Origin: Pedobacter chinensis
Lineage (GTDB): Bacteria; Bacteroidota; Bacteroidia; Sphingobacteriales; Sphingobacteriaceae
Assembly: GCF_003339865.1 (NCBI RefSeq)
Contig: NZ_QPKV01000006.1
Coordinates: 186,001 to 250,000 of the forward strand
DNA: 64,000 nucleotides
Direction: 5' to 3'
Positions within the stretch are counted from its first letter, which is position 1; every line of letters begins with the position of its first letter. The notes beneath the pieces are model-generated. The model was given only the letters and a program-made list of their open reading frames with translations. It had not been told where the DNA came from and made no database searches. The translations under genes were made by a program, and so were the position numbers. Positions 27,019 through 36,643 of the stretch are shown here, one piece after another.

Positions 27019-29151
27019 TTAATCAGGAATAAGTGTAAAATCAATCTGACGTTTAGAAAGATCGACTTTTTTTACACGGATCATCACTTCATCACCGAGT
27101 TGATATTTTTTCTTTTTTCTTTGGCCTACAATGCAGTAATTTTTTTCATCCAGCACATAAAAATCATCAGAAATATCACGCAAACGAATCATTCCTTCAC
27201 ATTTGTTTTCTTCAATTTCCACATACATTCCCCATTCGGTAACGCCAGAAATAATGCCTTTATATTCGGTGCCAATATTATCTTCCAAATACTCAGCTTG
27301 TTTATATTTAATTGACGCTCTTTCAGCATCGGCAGCACGTTTTTCCATTGCCGATGAATGTACACAAGCCACTTCATAAAATTCCATATCAGCCGATTTA
27401 CCGCCCGTTAAATAGGTTTGTAACAACCGATGTGCCATTACATCAGGATAACGGCGAATGGGCGAGGTAAAATGCGTGTAGTACTCGAAAGCCAAACCAT
27501 AGTGGCTCGTTTTCTTGGTTGAATAAATTGCCTTGGCCATAGAGCGAATAGCCAATGAAGTTAAAATATTCTGTTCTTTTTTGCCTTCAACATCTGCCAT
27601 TAAATGATTTAAAGATTTTGCAATCTCCTTATCAGATTTAGTATTGATTTTATAACCAAAACGCGAAGCAAATGTGGCAAAAGTGTTTAAAGTCTCCATG
27701 TTTGGAGAATCGTGAACACGATAAACAAAAGTTAATTTATCTTTTCCTTTTGTTTTCTTTGCGATGAATTCAGCTACTTTACGGTTAGCCAAGAGCATAT
27801 AATCTTCAATGAGCTTGTGCGCATCTTTACGTTCCTTTACGTAAACGCCAATTGGTTTGCCAGATTCATCCAGTTTAAATTTAACCTCTGTGCTTTCGAA
27901 ACTGATAGCACCATTTTTAAACTTGCGATCGCGTAGAATATAAGCAAGTTCGTTTAATTTTAAGATTTCGGAAGCGTGATCTCCAGCTTTGTTCTCTATC
28001 ACTTCCTGCGCTTCTTCGTAGCTAAATCTTCTGTCAGAATGAATAACAGTTCTTCCGTACCACTCATTTTGAATATTTGCCTGTTCATCCAGCTCAAAAA
28101 CTGCAGCAAAACACAATTTATCTTCGTGCGGACGAAGAGAACAAACACCATTACTTAATCGCTCTGGTAACATCGGAATTACCCGATCCACCAAATAAAC
28201 TGAAGTGGCACGACTGTAAGCTTCCTTATCTAATTCAGTTCCCTGGATTACATAATGTGATACATCAGCTATGTGGACACCAATTTCATGGTTTCCGTTG
28301 GGTAATTTTTGATAAGAAATGGCATCATCAAAATCCTTGGCATCAGCCGGATCAATGGTAAAAGTAAGTACGTTTCTAAAATCTCTGCGTTTAGCAATTT
28401 CTTCGGTGGGAATTTCTTCAGGAATGGCATTTGCCTCTTTTTCAACCTGTGCAGGAAATTCAAGAGGGAAACCATATTGCGCTAAAATTGCATTCATTTC
28501 AGTATTGTTCTCGCCTTGATTTCCAAGTACGTGTTTTACAATACCGATTGGGTTTTTTGCACTTTCTGGCCAGTCAGACAAAGTGACTAATACACGTTGA
28601 CCATTTTTTGCGCCATGGATATCAGTGAGTGGAACGAAAATATCATGCATCATTTTCTTGTCATCGGCAATAACAAATGCAAAACGATCAGATATTTTGA
28701 TTACTCCTGTAAAATCTGATTTAGCTCTTTTGATAATTTCGACAACCTCTCCTTCATTTTTCCGGCCACTTTTCTTTGCAAAAACATAAGCTTTTACGGT
28801 GTCGCCATGTAAGGCATTTCTCAGTTTTCGTGGGGCAACAAATATGTCTTTTTCAAATTCATCTTCCGGAACAATATAAGCTGAACCATCAGCAGTCATA
28901 TCTACCGTACCGATAATAAAGTTTTGAAGTTCTTTGAGTTTGAATTTGCCTTTTTCGGGTTCCAGAAAAATCCCGGTGCCTTTTCCTTCTTTCAATATCT
29001 CAAGAATGGTTTCTCTTGATTCCTGATCATTCAGATTTAACTTAGCTGAAACTTGCTTGTAATTTAAAAGTTGATTGTTGTTTTTTTCAAAAACATCACT
29101 AACCAATTGATTCAGAACCAATTTTATATTTGCCGATTTCTTCTTTGCCAT
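27019..29151 (-). CDS. rnr: Ribonuclease R
   Basis: A processive 3'-5' exoribonuclease of the RNase II superfamily. Order of domains in 710 residues: an N-terminal helix-turn-helix-like part, two cold-shock domains (~75-220, with IGTVDMTADGSAYIVPE), the RNB catalytic domain (TFTIDPADAKDFDDAISYQK carries the Mg-binding aspartates), and a C-terminal S1 domain (EYKGIISGVTEWGMYVEIEE). HFTSPIRRYPDVMAHRLL is the conserved late RNB motif. The extended basic C-terminal tail of E. coli RNase R is missing; this is typical for Bacteroidota. Confidence 0.96.
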   Translation of the reverse strand: MAKKKSANIKLVLNQLVSDVFEKNNNQLLNYKQVSAKLNLNDQESRETILEILKEGKGTGIFLEPEKGKFKLKELQNFIIGTVDMTADGSAYIVPEDEFEKDIFVAPRKLRNALHGDTVKAYVFAKKSGRKNEGEVVEIIKRAKSDFTGVIKISDRFAFVIADDKKMMHDIFVPLTDIHGAKNGQRVLVTLSDWPESAKNPIGIVKHVLGNQGENNTEMNAILAQYGFPLEFPAQVEKEANAIPEEIPTEEIAKRRDFRNVLTFTIDPADAKDFDDAISYQKLPNGNHEIGVHIADVSHYVIQGTELDKEAYSRATSVYLVDRVIPMLPERLSNGVCSLRPHEDKLCFAAVFELDEQANIQNEWYGRTVIHSDRRFSYEEAQEVIENKAGDHASEILKLNELAYILRDRKFKNGAISFESTEVKFKLDESGKPIGVYVKERKDAHKLIEDYMLLANRKVAEFIAKKTKGKDKLTFVYRVHDSPNMETLNTFATFASRFGYKINTKSDKEIAKSLNHLMADVEGKKEQNILTSLAIRSMAKAIYSTKKTSHYGLAFEYYTHFTSPIRRYPDVMAHRLLQTYLTGGKSADMEFYEVACVHSSAMEKRAADAERASIKYKQAEYLEDNIGTEYKGIISGVTEWGMYVEIEENKCEGMIRLRDISDDFYVLDEKNYCIVGQRKKKKYQLGDEVMIRVKKVDLSKRQIDFTLIPD

Positions 29152-29272
29152 ACGCTAAAACTGAATTTACCGAAGATACAGAAAAGATGGAAAACAGCTT
29201 GTTTTTAATGTGTAAAAAGTGTCATGTCTGACACGAGGTTGATCGGAGCGTGGCAGTACTGAGAAGCCTATT

Positions 29273-29385
29273 AACCTGAGTTCGACAAGCTATATTTATC
29301 CGGGATGATGGTATTGTTAAGACACCCCGCCCGTTGGTTGCAGACCGGGGCATTAAAGGCAATAAATAATTATCGAACTCAGGTT
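29273..29385. repeat. 113-bp element with 13-bp terminal inverted repeats
   Basis: AACCTGAGTTCGA (29273-29285) and TCGAACTCAGGTT (29373-29385) are perfect inverted copies enclosing ~87 bases that contain a CCCCG(C)CC...CCGGGG stem. It directly abuts the stop codon of the ABC ATPase gene. The size and termini are MITE-like or REP-like; no transposase is inside. Confidence 0.65.
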
Positions 29386-29386
29386 G

Positions 29387-31090
29387 TTAACTTCCTGGAA
29401 TAGCATCGATTAACTTTTTAGTGTAGGCTGCTTTCGGAGAATAAAAAATTTGCTCTGGAAATCCTTCTTCTTCAATTTTTCCTTTATTCATCACTAAAAT
29501 CCGATCAGAAATGTGTTTTACCACTGCTAAATCATGGGAAATAAAGATATAAGTCAACCCGAACTCGCGCTGAAGGTCTTTAATTAAATTTAAAACCTGT
29601 GCCTGAACGGAAACATCCAGGGCAGAAACAGATTCATCACAAATAATGAATTTGGGCTCCAGTGCTAAAGCCCTGGCAATAACAACACGCTGCCTTTGGC
29701 CGCCACTAAATTCGTGTGGATAGCGATTAAAATGTTCCTTTTTTAAGCCAACCTTGTTTAATAATTCTAAAACTTTTTGCTTTCTTTCAGTATCATTTTT
29801 AAAAAGACCATGAACTTGCAAAGGTTCTAAAACAGATTGACCGATGCTTAACTTCGGATTTAATGAGGCGTAAGGATCTTGAAAAATGATTTGGATATCT
29901 TTTCGTAGCTTTCTTAACTCATTTCTGTTGATGTGTGTAATGTCTTTTCCATTAAAAATAATGTTGCCTGATGTAGGTTGAATTAACCTTAAAATGGTTC
30001 GGCCCAAAGTGGTTTTACCACAACCAGATTCGCCTACCAAACCTAAAGTTTCTCCTGGAAATACCTTGAAATTAATTTGGTCGACCGCTTTTACATAGTC
30101 AGTTGTTTTGCCAAATAAACCATTGTTAATGGGATACCAGGTGCAAAGATCATTGATTTGCAGTAACGGTTTTTGAGCATAAAGCATTTCTCTACGCGAT
30201 GTGATTTCTGTTTCGGTTAATTGATTTGATGCTTGTAAATGTGCGCTTGCATCATCAATTTTTCCTGTGAGAAAATCGGCAACAACCGGTAATTTTTTAA
30301 GTTGCAGGCTTGGCGATGGGCGACAAGCCAATAATCCTTTAGTGTATGGATGCTGAGGATTTTCAAAGATTGATTTTGCAGCTCCCTGCTCTACAATTTC
30401 GCCTTTGTACATTACCGCAACCTCATCAGCAATTTCATTGACCACGCCTAAATCATGAGAAATGAAAATCATTGCCATGTTGCGTTCTTCTTTTAGTTTT
30501 AAAAGGAGTTGCAAAATGGTTTTTTGAACCGTTACATCTAACGCTGTTGTGGGTTCGTCGGCGATTAAAAGCTTTGGATTACAGCTCAAAGCCATTGCAA
30601 TCATTACTCTTTGTTTTTGTCCGCCAGAAATTTGATGTGGATAACTGTCAAATATTTTTTCAGGTCGTGGAAGCTGTACTTCGTTGAACAAGTTGATGGT
30701 TTGCCTTTTTGCCTCTGCTTTGCTCACTTTTTGATGGAGGATTATAGCTTCGGCAACCTGTTCGCCACAGGTAAAAACGGGGTTTAAGGATGTCATCGGT
30801 TCCTGAAAAATCATGGAGATTTGGTTTCCTCTGAAATTTCTAATTTCGCCTGAGCTTAAATTTAACAGACTGATATCTTCAAAATCGATATTACCGGTAA
30901 TTTTTGCAGATCGTTCATCGTGCAAACGCATAATGGAAAATGAGGTTACAGATTTACCGGAACCTGATTCACCGACTATTCCTAAAACAGTTCCTTTTTT
31001 TACATTAAAACTGATTTTTTTTACAGCTTTAAACCAGGTTTTTTCCTCCTGATTGTAGAAATCGATATTTAAATTTTCAACGTTAAGCAT
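29387..31090 (-). CDS. Oligopeptide-type ABC transporter, tandem ATP-binding protein
   Basis: Two ATPase domains in one 567-residue chain, as in fused DppD-DppF/OppD-OppF. Domain 1 has Walker A GESGSGKS, signature ISGGQKQRV and Walker [13 protein letters not shown]. Domain 2 has [17 protein letters not shown] and [12 protein letters not shown]. Oligopeptide-type C-terminal extensions ([21 protein letters not shown]) follow each domain. No permease or binding protein is adjacent. Its start overlaps the stop of the exonuclease gene by one base (TGATG), so the two are translationally coupled. Confidence 0.93.
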   Translation of the reverse strand: MLNVENLNIDFYNQEEKTWFKAVKKISFNVKKGTVLGIVGESGSGKSVTSFSIMRLHDERSAKITGNIDFEDISLLNLSSGEIRNFRGNQISMIFQEPMTSLNPVFTCGEQVAEAIILHQKVSKAEAKRQTINLFNEVQLPRPEKIFDSYPHQISGGQKQRVMIAMALSCNPKLLIADEPTTALDVTVQKTILQLLLKLKEERNMAMIFISHDLGVVNEIADEVAVMYKGEIVEQGAAKSIFENPQHPYTKGLLACRPSPSLQLKKLPVVADFLTGKIDDASAHLQASNQLTETEITSRREMLYAQKPLLQINDLCTWYPINNGLFGKTTDYVKAVDQINFKVFPGETLGLVGESGCGKTTLGRTILRLIQPTSGNIIFNGKDITHINRNELRKLRKDIQIIFQDPYASLNPKLSIGQSVLEPLQVHGLFKNDTERKQKVLELLNKVGLKKEHFNRYPHEFSGGQRQRVVIARALALEPKFIICDESVSALDVSVQAQVLNLIKDLQREFGLTYIFISHDLAVVKHISDRILVMNKGKIEEEGFPEQIFYSPKAAYTKKLIDAIPGS

Positions 31091-31818
31091 CAGGATACAA
31101 TGGTAATGTTTTCTGCTGAAATTATATTCATTCCTTTAAATTTTAATAATACCTGAGCAGTGGTTATCACATCTTTTTGACAATAAGTAATGATTCTTTC
31201 CAGATTTTGTTCTTCATAGTAAACCTGCCTGACCTGACTGCCGTCAATATCATCTTTTGGTGTAGGAATATTAAGGATTGATGCAAGTAAATTTAAAGAT
31301 GTATAATGTTTGTAATCCCCAAATTTCCACATTTCCATGGTATCTATATGATTGACTTCCCACGGTTTTTTACCGGATAAATCAAGTTGCGAAGGGATTT
31401 CCAGGCCGTTAACCAACAATCTTCTGCACAAATAAGGAAAATCGAACTCTTTGCCATTATGTGCACAAAACATGAGCGTTGGACTTTGTTTTTTTATTAA
31501 ATCTGAAAATTGTTGTAGAATTTCCTTCTCATCGTGGCCTGCAAATGATTTAAGGCGTAGGGAATAAGTTTTATTTTGATAACTGAAAATACCAAGGCTA
31601 ATACAGATGATTTTGCCAAACTCAGCCAGTATTCCGGCTTTTTCATAAAATTCTTCTGCGCTTTGATCTGGTTTGCGCTGGAAATGCGTTTTTTGTTCCC
31701 AAAGATGTTGCAGGTGGGGTGGAACATCATCAAATGAAGGGTATTGGGGGACGGTTTCGATATCCAGTACGATTACCTGACTTAGATCTAGCATTTTTAG
31801 CATCAAACAAGATAGCAA
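31090..31818 (-). CDS. Predicted 3'-5' exonuclease of the PolB-like/DnaQ fold
   Basis: A 242-residue ribonuclease-H-fold exonuclease. ExoI motif: VIVLDIETVPQYPSFDD (D-x-E). ExoII: LMFCAHNGKEFDFPYLCRR (N-x3-F-D). ExoIII: IITYCQKDVITTAQVLLKF (Y-C-x-x-D). All three metal-binding motifs are intact. Translation may instead begin at the Met at 31794, which places the first motif closer to the N-terminus. Coupled to the downstream ABC ATPase gene, although no functional link is evident. Confidence 0.85.
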   Translation of the reverse strand: MLSCLMLKMLDLSQVIVLDIETVPQYPSFDDVPPHLQHLWEQKTHFQRKPDQSAEEFYEKAGILAEFGKIICISLGIFSYQNKTYSLRLKSFAGHDEKEILQQFSDLIKKQSPTLMFCAHNGKEFDFPYLCRRLLVNGLEIPSQLDLSGKKPWEVNHIDTMEMWKFGDYKHYTSLNLLASILNIPTPKDDIDGSQVRQVYYEEQNLERIITYCQKDVITTAQVLLKFKGMNIISAENITIVS

Positions 31819-31879
31819 ATTAATTTCCAGTTAGCAATCTTCAGTTTTTAAACCAGATTATATTTTATAAGTTTGATTT

Positions 31880-32377
31880 ATGGCAAAAAGTAATTTTGAG
31901 CAATCGCTGGAAGATGGTGCTCATCAGAGGATTAAAAATCTAACAGGGAGTTGGAAAGGAACCACGAAAACCTGGTTTGAGAAGGATGTCCTGGCTGATG
32001 AATCTCCATCTGAGGCAGTAATTTCTTCTATTCTGGACGGTCGTTTTATCTCTTACGATTATCAGGGGAGTTTGGATGGTAAGCCTTTTGAAGGCAAAAT
32101 CATTATTGGTTTTGATATTCCTTATCAAAAATTTACTGCAAGCTGGATTGATAGTTTTCACATGGGTACGCAGATTATGCTTTCAAGTGGAGAATCTACA
32201 GCGAATGGTTTTGCAATCACTGGTTCATATGGTAGTCCTGAATATGGAGATCAGCCCTGGGGTTGGAGAACTGAACTTGAAATTATCAGTAATGAAGAAA
32301 TCGTATTTTCGGCTTATAATATTTCGCCTGATGGAGCGGAAGCTAAAGCAACAGAAACGATTTACAAACGAGTTTAA
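31880..32377 (+). CDS. DUF1579 family protein
   Basis: 165 residues, soluble. The pattern LTGSWKGTTKTWFE, then GRFISYDYQGSLDGKPFEGK and GFDIPYQKFTASWIDSFHMG fits DUF1579, a lipocalin-like beta-barrel family of unknown function. No signal peptide. It stands alone and converges on the DUF72 gene. Confidence 0.8.
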   Translation: MAKSNFEQSLEDGAHQRIKNLTGSWKGTTKTWFEKDVLADESPSEAVISSILDGRFISYDYQGSLDGKPFEGKIIIGFDIPYQKFTASWIDSFHMGTQIMLSSGESTANGFAITGSYGSPEYGDQPWGWRTELEIISNEEIVFSAYNISPDGAEAKATETIYKRV

Positions 32378-32399
32378 TAATGTATGCTCGATAATGTAT

Positions 32400-32429
32400 G
32401 CTCGTCTGGATTGCAAAATCCAGACGAGC
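32400..32429. terminator. Perfect 13-bp hairpin between convergent genes
   Basis: GCTCGTCTGGATT (32400-32412), loop GCAA, AATCCAGACGAGC (32417-32429). No T-run follows on either side, so it may be a dispersed palindrome used as a bidirectional terminator between DUF1579 and DUF72. GTATGCTCG is repeated just before it. Confidence 0.5.
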
Positions 32430-32433
32430 CTGG

Positions 32434-33333
32434 TTAAAACAGCGTTGGCAAAGTGTTGCCATTTCCCATAACAGGAATTTTTAAATTTGTTCCAACAGCT
32501 TTATTTAGTTTTTCAATAAAATAAGCTGAGAACAATGGAGAGGAAAGCTCAACGTTTTGATGTACGAAGAAATATAGGTTTTCAAGTCCGAGGTTTTTCC
32601 ACACTATGATTCTTTCAATCCACTCATCTAAGCGCTTTTTATCTATTTCATCCTCATTGGCACCAACAAATCTTACAAATGCGGTAGGTGTGGTCAATCG
32701 CATATGCAGCATATCCCTTCTTCCGGCAGTATCAACAATAATATTTGAAATGCCATTTTCTTCAAACAATTTTGCGAATTCATTCGCGATTGCCGGGTTT
32801 GAAAACCATTCTTCGTTTCTTACCTCAACACCCAGCGGAATTACCTTTGGAAAATCTTTGATCATGATTTTAAGCCGCTCAAAATCCTTAGGTTTAAAAT
32901 TATCATGTAATTGCAGAAAAGCCATACCTAATTTATCTTCAAAATGGCTAATGGCATCGCAATATTGCTCTACGGGTTCTTTTACATTGATCAATCTTTT
33001 AAAGTGACTGATCGTATTGGTCAGTTTAGGGAAGAACTTAAAATCGGCGGGTGTTTTTTGCGTCCAGGTAATGACTTGCTCGCTTGATGGCATGCCGTAA
33101 AAAGTGGCATTAAGCTCAATGGAATTAAATTGTGTTGAATAATAACTTAATTCATCTTTGGTTCCTTTCGGATAAAAACCTTTCAAATCCGCCTTGTTCC
33201 ACTTGGCACAACCTACGTAAGCCTTAAAAGCTTGTTTTGGTTTATTTGCTTTTAAAATTGCTGCCGTTTCCGGAGCATCAGTAGGAAGTGTGAAATTTAT
33301 AATGGATGGGTCTTCTACTTGGCCGAATTTCAT
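32434..33333 (-). CDS. DUF72 family protein
   Basis: A TIM-barrel-like DUF72 protein of unknown activity. YVGCAKWNKADLKGFYP, YYSTQFNSIELNATFYGMPS and KTPADFKFFPKLTNTISHFK are characteristic, as is a C-terminal FFVHQNVE. The start at 33333 (MKFGQVEDPSIINF) is preferred over an ATG 16 codons upstream that falls inside the repeat at 33363-33540. Confidence 0.85.
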   Translation of the reverse strand: MKFGQVEDPSIINFTLPTDAPETAAILKANKPKQAFKAYVGCAKWNKADLKGFYPKGTKDELSYYSTQFNSIELNATFYGMPSSEQVITWTQKTPADFKFFPKLTNTISHFKRLINVKEPVEQYCDAISHFEDKLGMAFLQLHDNFKPKDFERLKIMIKDFPKVIPLGVEVRNEEWFSNPAIANEFAKLFEENGISNIIVDTAGRRDMLHMRLTTPTAFVRFVGANEDEIDKKRLDEWIERIIVWKNLGLENLYFFVHQNVELSSPLFSAYFIEKLNKAVGTNLKIPVMGNGNTLPTLF

Positions 33334-33362
33334 AAGATGTTTTATTTTTTGAAAAGTAATTA

Positions 33363-33540
33363 TTAACCGCAAAGTTAGCAAAGAAACACAAAGAAAATAT
33401 TTTGCACCATCACGTCATTGCGAGGCACGAAGCAATCTTTTTATATCAGAGATTGCTTCGTGCCTCGCAATGACGAGCGTAAAAAAAGCCAAGTAATACT
33501 CTGCGCTCTTTGCGAAAAACTTTGTGTTCTTTGCGGTTAA
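33363..33540. repeat. Nested palindromic element
   Basis: Outer arms TTAACCGCAAAG (33363-33374) and CTTTGCGGTTAA (33529-33540) enclose an inner 25-bp perfect inverted repeat (33413-33437 with 33451-33475) built on GCGAGGCACGAAGCAATC. It lies between the arginine decarboxylase stop and the DUF72 start. The inner part is the same family as at 25904 and 36572. Confidence 0.8.
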
Positions 33541-33542
33541 AC

Positions 33543-34931
33543 CTAATAACCCAGAATTTTTAATACCTGCTTACTATTCTGTTCTTCTCCAAAAACCTCG
33601 AAATTGAAACTTTCATCACGGTTTCTACGAATTAAAACATGTTTCGGACTCGGCAATAAACAATGGTGGATGCCACCATAACCACTTAACACTTCCTGGT
33701 AAGCTCCCGTATGGAAAAAACCTAAATATTGTACTTTACGCGTTTTAGGCATGAAAACACTGTTCATGTGCGCTTCCTGGTTATAATAATCCTGGCCGTC
33801 GCAGGTTATGCCGCCCAAATTTACACGCTCGTATTCGGCATCCCAATTGTTAATGGGCAATAAGATGTATTTTTGGTTTAAAGCCCAAACATCAGGTAAA
33901 TTAGTAATGAAAGAACCATCTAACATTAACCAGCGCTCACGGTCGTTTTGTTGTTTCCGGCCTAAAACTTTATACAGAATTCCAGATGCTTCAGCAACCG
34001 TATATTTTCCAAATTCGGTAATGATATCCGGTTCCATTACATCATGAATAGCACAAATTTCTTTAATCCGTTTTACAATTTCGTTTACCATATATTCGTA
34101 ATCGAAATCAAAAACCAGTGAATCTTTAAACGGCATGCCACCACCAATATCCAAAGTATCTAAATCAGGATTGATCTTTTTGAATTTGCAGTATAACGTT
34201 ACATATTTCTCCAGTTCATTCCAGTAGTATGGAGAATCGGTAATACCAGAGTTAATGAAAAAATGCAATAATTTTACGCGGAAATTTGGATTATGAACGA
34301 TTTTATTGTTGTAAAAATCAATTACATCTTCCATGCGAACACCCAAACGCGAGGTATAGAACTGCGAATCTGGCTGTTCCTCTGCTGCAATGCGGATACC
34401 TAAATTACAAGGTGTATCAATATCAACTTCATCATCAAAAAGGTTAAATTCCTCTTTGTTATCCAGTACAGGAATGATGTTTTTATAGCCATCATGCAAC
34501 ATATCAATGATATATTGCTTGTATTGGTAAGTTTTAAAGCCGTTACAAATAATAGTTGTATCCTTGGTTAAATGACCTTTTTTCTCCAAAGCATCAACCA
34601 TTGGCATGTCAAAAGCCGAAGAAGTTTCCAAGTGGATATTGTTCTTCAATGCCTCTTCTACAATGTGGCGGAAATGTGAACTTTTTGTACAGTAGCAATA
34701 TTTGTAATCGCCACGATAATTGTTCTTCAAAATGGCAGTCTGGAAAAGAATCTTCGCTTGTTGAATTTTCTTACTTACCATAGGCAAGTAAGTGAAACGT
34801 AGGGGAGTACCGTAAGTTTCGATCATTTCCATCAGGTTTAAATCCTGAAAATATAATTCATCATCCAATACATCAAAGCCTTCTTGTGGAAAGCCAACGC
34901 TTAGATCGAGAAATTCTGAGTAACTCTGCAT
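33543..34931 (-). CDS. Arginine decarboxylase-like PLP enzyme (short, Bacteroidota type)
   Basis: A fold-type III PLP-dependent decarboxylase related to SpeA, converting arginine to agmatine for polyamine synthesis. At 462 residues it is much shorter than the ~630-residue enterobacterial enzyme. The PLP lysine region is YKYCYCTKSSHFRHIVEEAL, with the His-containing LDTLDIGGGMPF glycine loop and FHTGAYQEVLSGYGGIHHCL near the C-terminus. Nearby arginine-processing genes (ctlX, an arginine deiminase-like gene, argS) support an arginine substrate. Diaminopimelate- or ornithine-type activity is less likely. Confidence 0.82.
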   Translation of the reverse strand: MQSYSEFLDLSVGFPQEGFDVLDDELYFQDLNLMEMIETYGTPLRFTYLPMVSKKIQQAKILFQTAILKNNYRGDYKYCYCTKSSHFRHIVEEALKNNIHLETSSAFDMPMVDALEKKGHLTKDTTIICNGFKTYQYKQYIIDMLHDGYKNIIPVLDNKEEFNLFDDEVDIDTPCNLGIRIAAEEQPDSQFYTSRLGVRMEDVIDFYNNKIVHNPNFRVKLLHFFINSGITDSPYYWNELEKYVTLYCKFKKINPDLDTLDIGGGMPFKDSLVFDFDYEYMVNEIVKRIKEICAIHDVMEPDIITEFGKYTVAEASGILYKVLGRKQQNDRERWLMLDGSFITNLPDVWALNQKYILLPINNWDAEYERVNLGGITCDGQDYYNQEAHMNSVFMPKTRKVQYLGFFHTGAYQEVLSGYGGIHHCLLPSPKHVLIRRNRDESFNFEVFGEEQNSKQVLKILGY

Positions 34932-35099
34932 TTACTTATTAAATAATTTTTGCAAAAATGTAATTTTAAATCGAGAATTAATCGGTATTGAAAATATTTT
35001 TACTGTAGGGAAACGCTTTAGTTTTACACAGATTATTTCCGCGTTACATTTCTTAACACCAATTAAGTGAATGTGTTTAATTTATCTTTTTTTTAAGGA

Positions 35100-35720
35100 A
35101 TTTTCAGCTGATTATTTTCCCGCAGATTTCGCTTAATCTCGCAGATTTGGAGGTATATCTTCTGCATGAATCTTCTTAATCTGCGGGACAAATTTTTTTA
35201 TTGGTTAGTGTCCGCACCCAAACAACAGAATTTGGGGGTTATTAAATTATAAAGTTATTATTGAAGTAATGTCAATATTTCGGTGGGTGGGACACCAACC
35301 GATAAGAGTAAAAACTTTTCATCTGATTATTTTCCCGCAGATTTCGCTCAATCTCGCAGATTTGGAGGTATATCTTCTGCGTGAATCTTCTTAATCTGCG
35401 GGACAAATTTTTCTTATTAGTTGGTGTTCGCACCAACGAACAGTATTTGGGGTTATTAAATTTAAAGTTATTATTGATGTAATGCTAACATTTCGGTGGG
35501 TGGGACACCAACCGATAGAATAAATGTCAATATTTCGGTGGGTGGGACACCAACCGATAAGAGTAAAAACTTTTCATCTGATTATTTTCCCGCAGATTTC
35601 GCTTAATCTCGCAGATTTAGAGGTATATCTTTTGCGTGAATCTTCTTAATCTGCGGGAACAAATTTTTTCTTATTGTAACAATCCGCAATATTTAATTTC
35701 GGTAGATGAAACACACTAAC
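35100..35720. repeat. Composite tandem repeat: CCCGCAGATTTCGC units alternating with GGTGGGTGGGACACC units
   Basis: Three copies of a unit beginning TTTTCCCGCAGATTTCGC (CCCGCAG at 35119, 35334 and 35589) and ending CTTCTTAATCTGCGGGA. They alternate with TTTCGGTGGGTGGGACACCAA-type sequences near 35279, 35492 and 35529. The CCCGCAGAT/ATCTGCGGG ends are inverted. The 830-base gap between the decarboxylase and the lipoprotein genes contains no coding signal. Confidence 0.8.
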
Positions 35721-35761
35721 CGATGGGATTGAAACAAACTAACTGATGCACATTTAAAAAT

Positions 35762-36121
35762 CTATTTTAATCGGAGCAGAACGCCATATTCTTTTTCCTT
35801 AATTTCAGTTTCAGATAGAATTTCAAATTTAAAGGTTTTGTTATCTGATTTTATGGTTAAGTTTTTACCACTTATTTTATAAGTTCCACCCCAAACAATG
35901 TCTCCTCCCGGGAGAATGTCAGCCTTGCCATTAGGTTTTAGGGTAACCTGCCAGCCACCGTTATATGGAAATGAGGAGTCGAATTTGAAATCTGCCTCCA
36001 GAAAAACCTTTTCCTGATCAACTTTTAACTGGTCTTTTTTACAAGCGTTTAAAAAAATAGTTAAGGCAATAATAAAAACTGGGAGAATAAATGTTTTAAC
36101 TGAGATGAATTTCGATTTCAT
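35762..36121 (-). CDS. Small lipoprotein
   Basis: 119 residues: signal sequence with lipobox FLNAC at ~23-27, then KKDQLKVDQEKV and a compact beta-rich domain (YNGGWQVTLKPNGKADILPG, GGTYKISGKNLTIKSDNKTF). This 'lipocalin-like/META-like' shape is common in Bacteroidota surface lipoproteins. No function assigned. Monocistronic. Confidence 0.7.
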   Translation of the reverse strand: MKSKFISVKTFILPVFIIALTIFLNACKKDQLKVDQEKVFLEADFKFDSSFPYNGGWQVTLKPNGKADILPGGDIVWGGTYKISGKNLTIKSDNKTFKFEILSETEIKEKEYGVLLRLK

Positions 36122-36324
36122 GTTTTGATGATTGGTTCTTTTAAGAAACGTAGATTTTTGCTGTAACGCTACAATGAACTGTAAATTATATAGGCTAAGC
36201 TGAATTTTTAATATGCGAGCGTATTATTTTTATTTTTTTTAAAGTAATTCTGAAGCTCATTCGTCTTCATAAGAAACCTTCACAAAATTTATTAAAAATT
36301 GCATAGCAATAAATAGTATTTATT

Positions 36325-36558
36325 ATGATTTCAATCTTCAAAACCAATATTCAATCGGGAGTAGAATTAAACCGAATTGCAAGCCATTTAAATAACTTGC
36401 TTTCAGGCGCCAGCTGGAGCGTAGATTTATCAGACTGTGATAAGATTTTGCGAATAGATTCCAGCGTTGATAAAATTGGAGATGCGGTTTCTTTGCTTAC
36501 TAAATTCGGATTTGATTGTGAAAATCTACAGAATTTTTATGCACCGCCGGTGTGGTAG
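36325..36558 (+). CDS. Small conserved hypothetical (ferredoxin-like/HMA-type fold)
   Basis: 77 residues: VFKT-like start (MISIFKTNIQSGVELNRIAS), LSDCDKILRIDSS and FGFDCENLQ. The beta-alpha-beta-beta-alpha-beta pattern resembles heavy-metal-associated domains without the CxxC motif. Similar small proteins occur widely in Bacteroidota. Function unknown; two lone cysteines remain. Confidence 0.65.
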   Translation: MISIFKTNIQSGVELNRIASHLNNLLSGASWSVDLSDCDKILRIDSSVDKIGDAVSLLTKFGFDCENLQNFYAPPVW

Positions 36559-36571
36559 CACATTTTTAGTT

Positions 36572-36632
36572 ATTGCTGAGGCACGAAGCCATCTTATAAT
36601 TAACTATTTAGGTGGCTTCGTGCCTCAGCAAT
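36572..36632. repeat. Perfect 20-bp palindrome, GAGGCACGAAGC family
   Basis: Arms at 36572-36591 and 36613-36632 are perfect inverted copies around a 21-base AT-rich loop. It separates the convergent 77-residue gene and phnA and could end transcription from both sides. Confidence 0.75.
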
Positions 36633-36643
36633 GACAGTATTTA

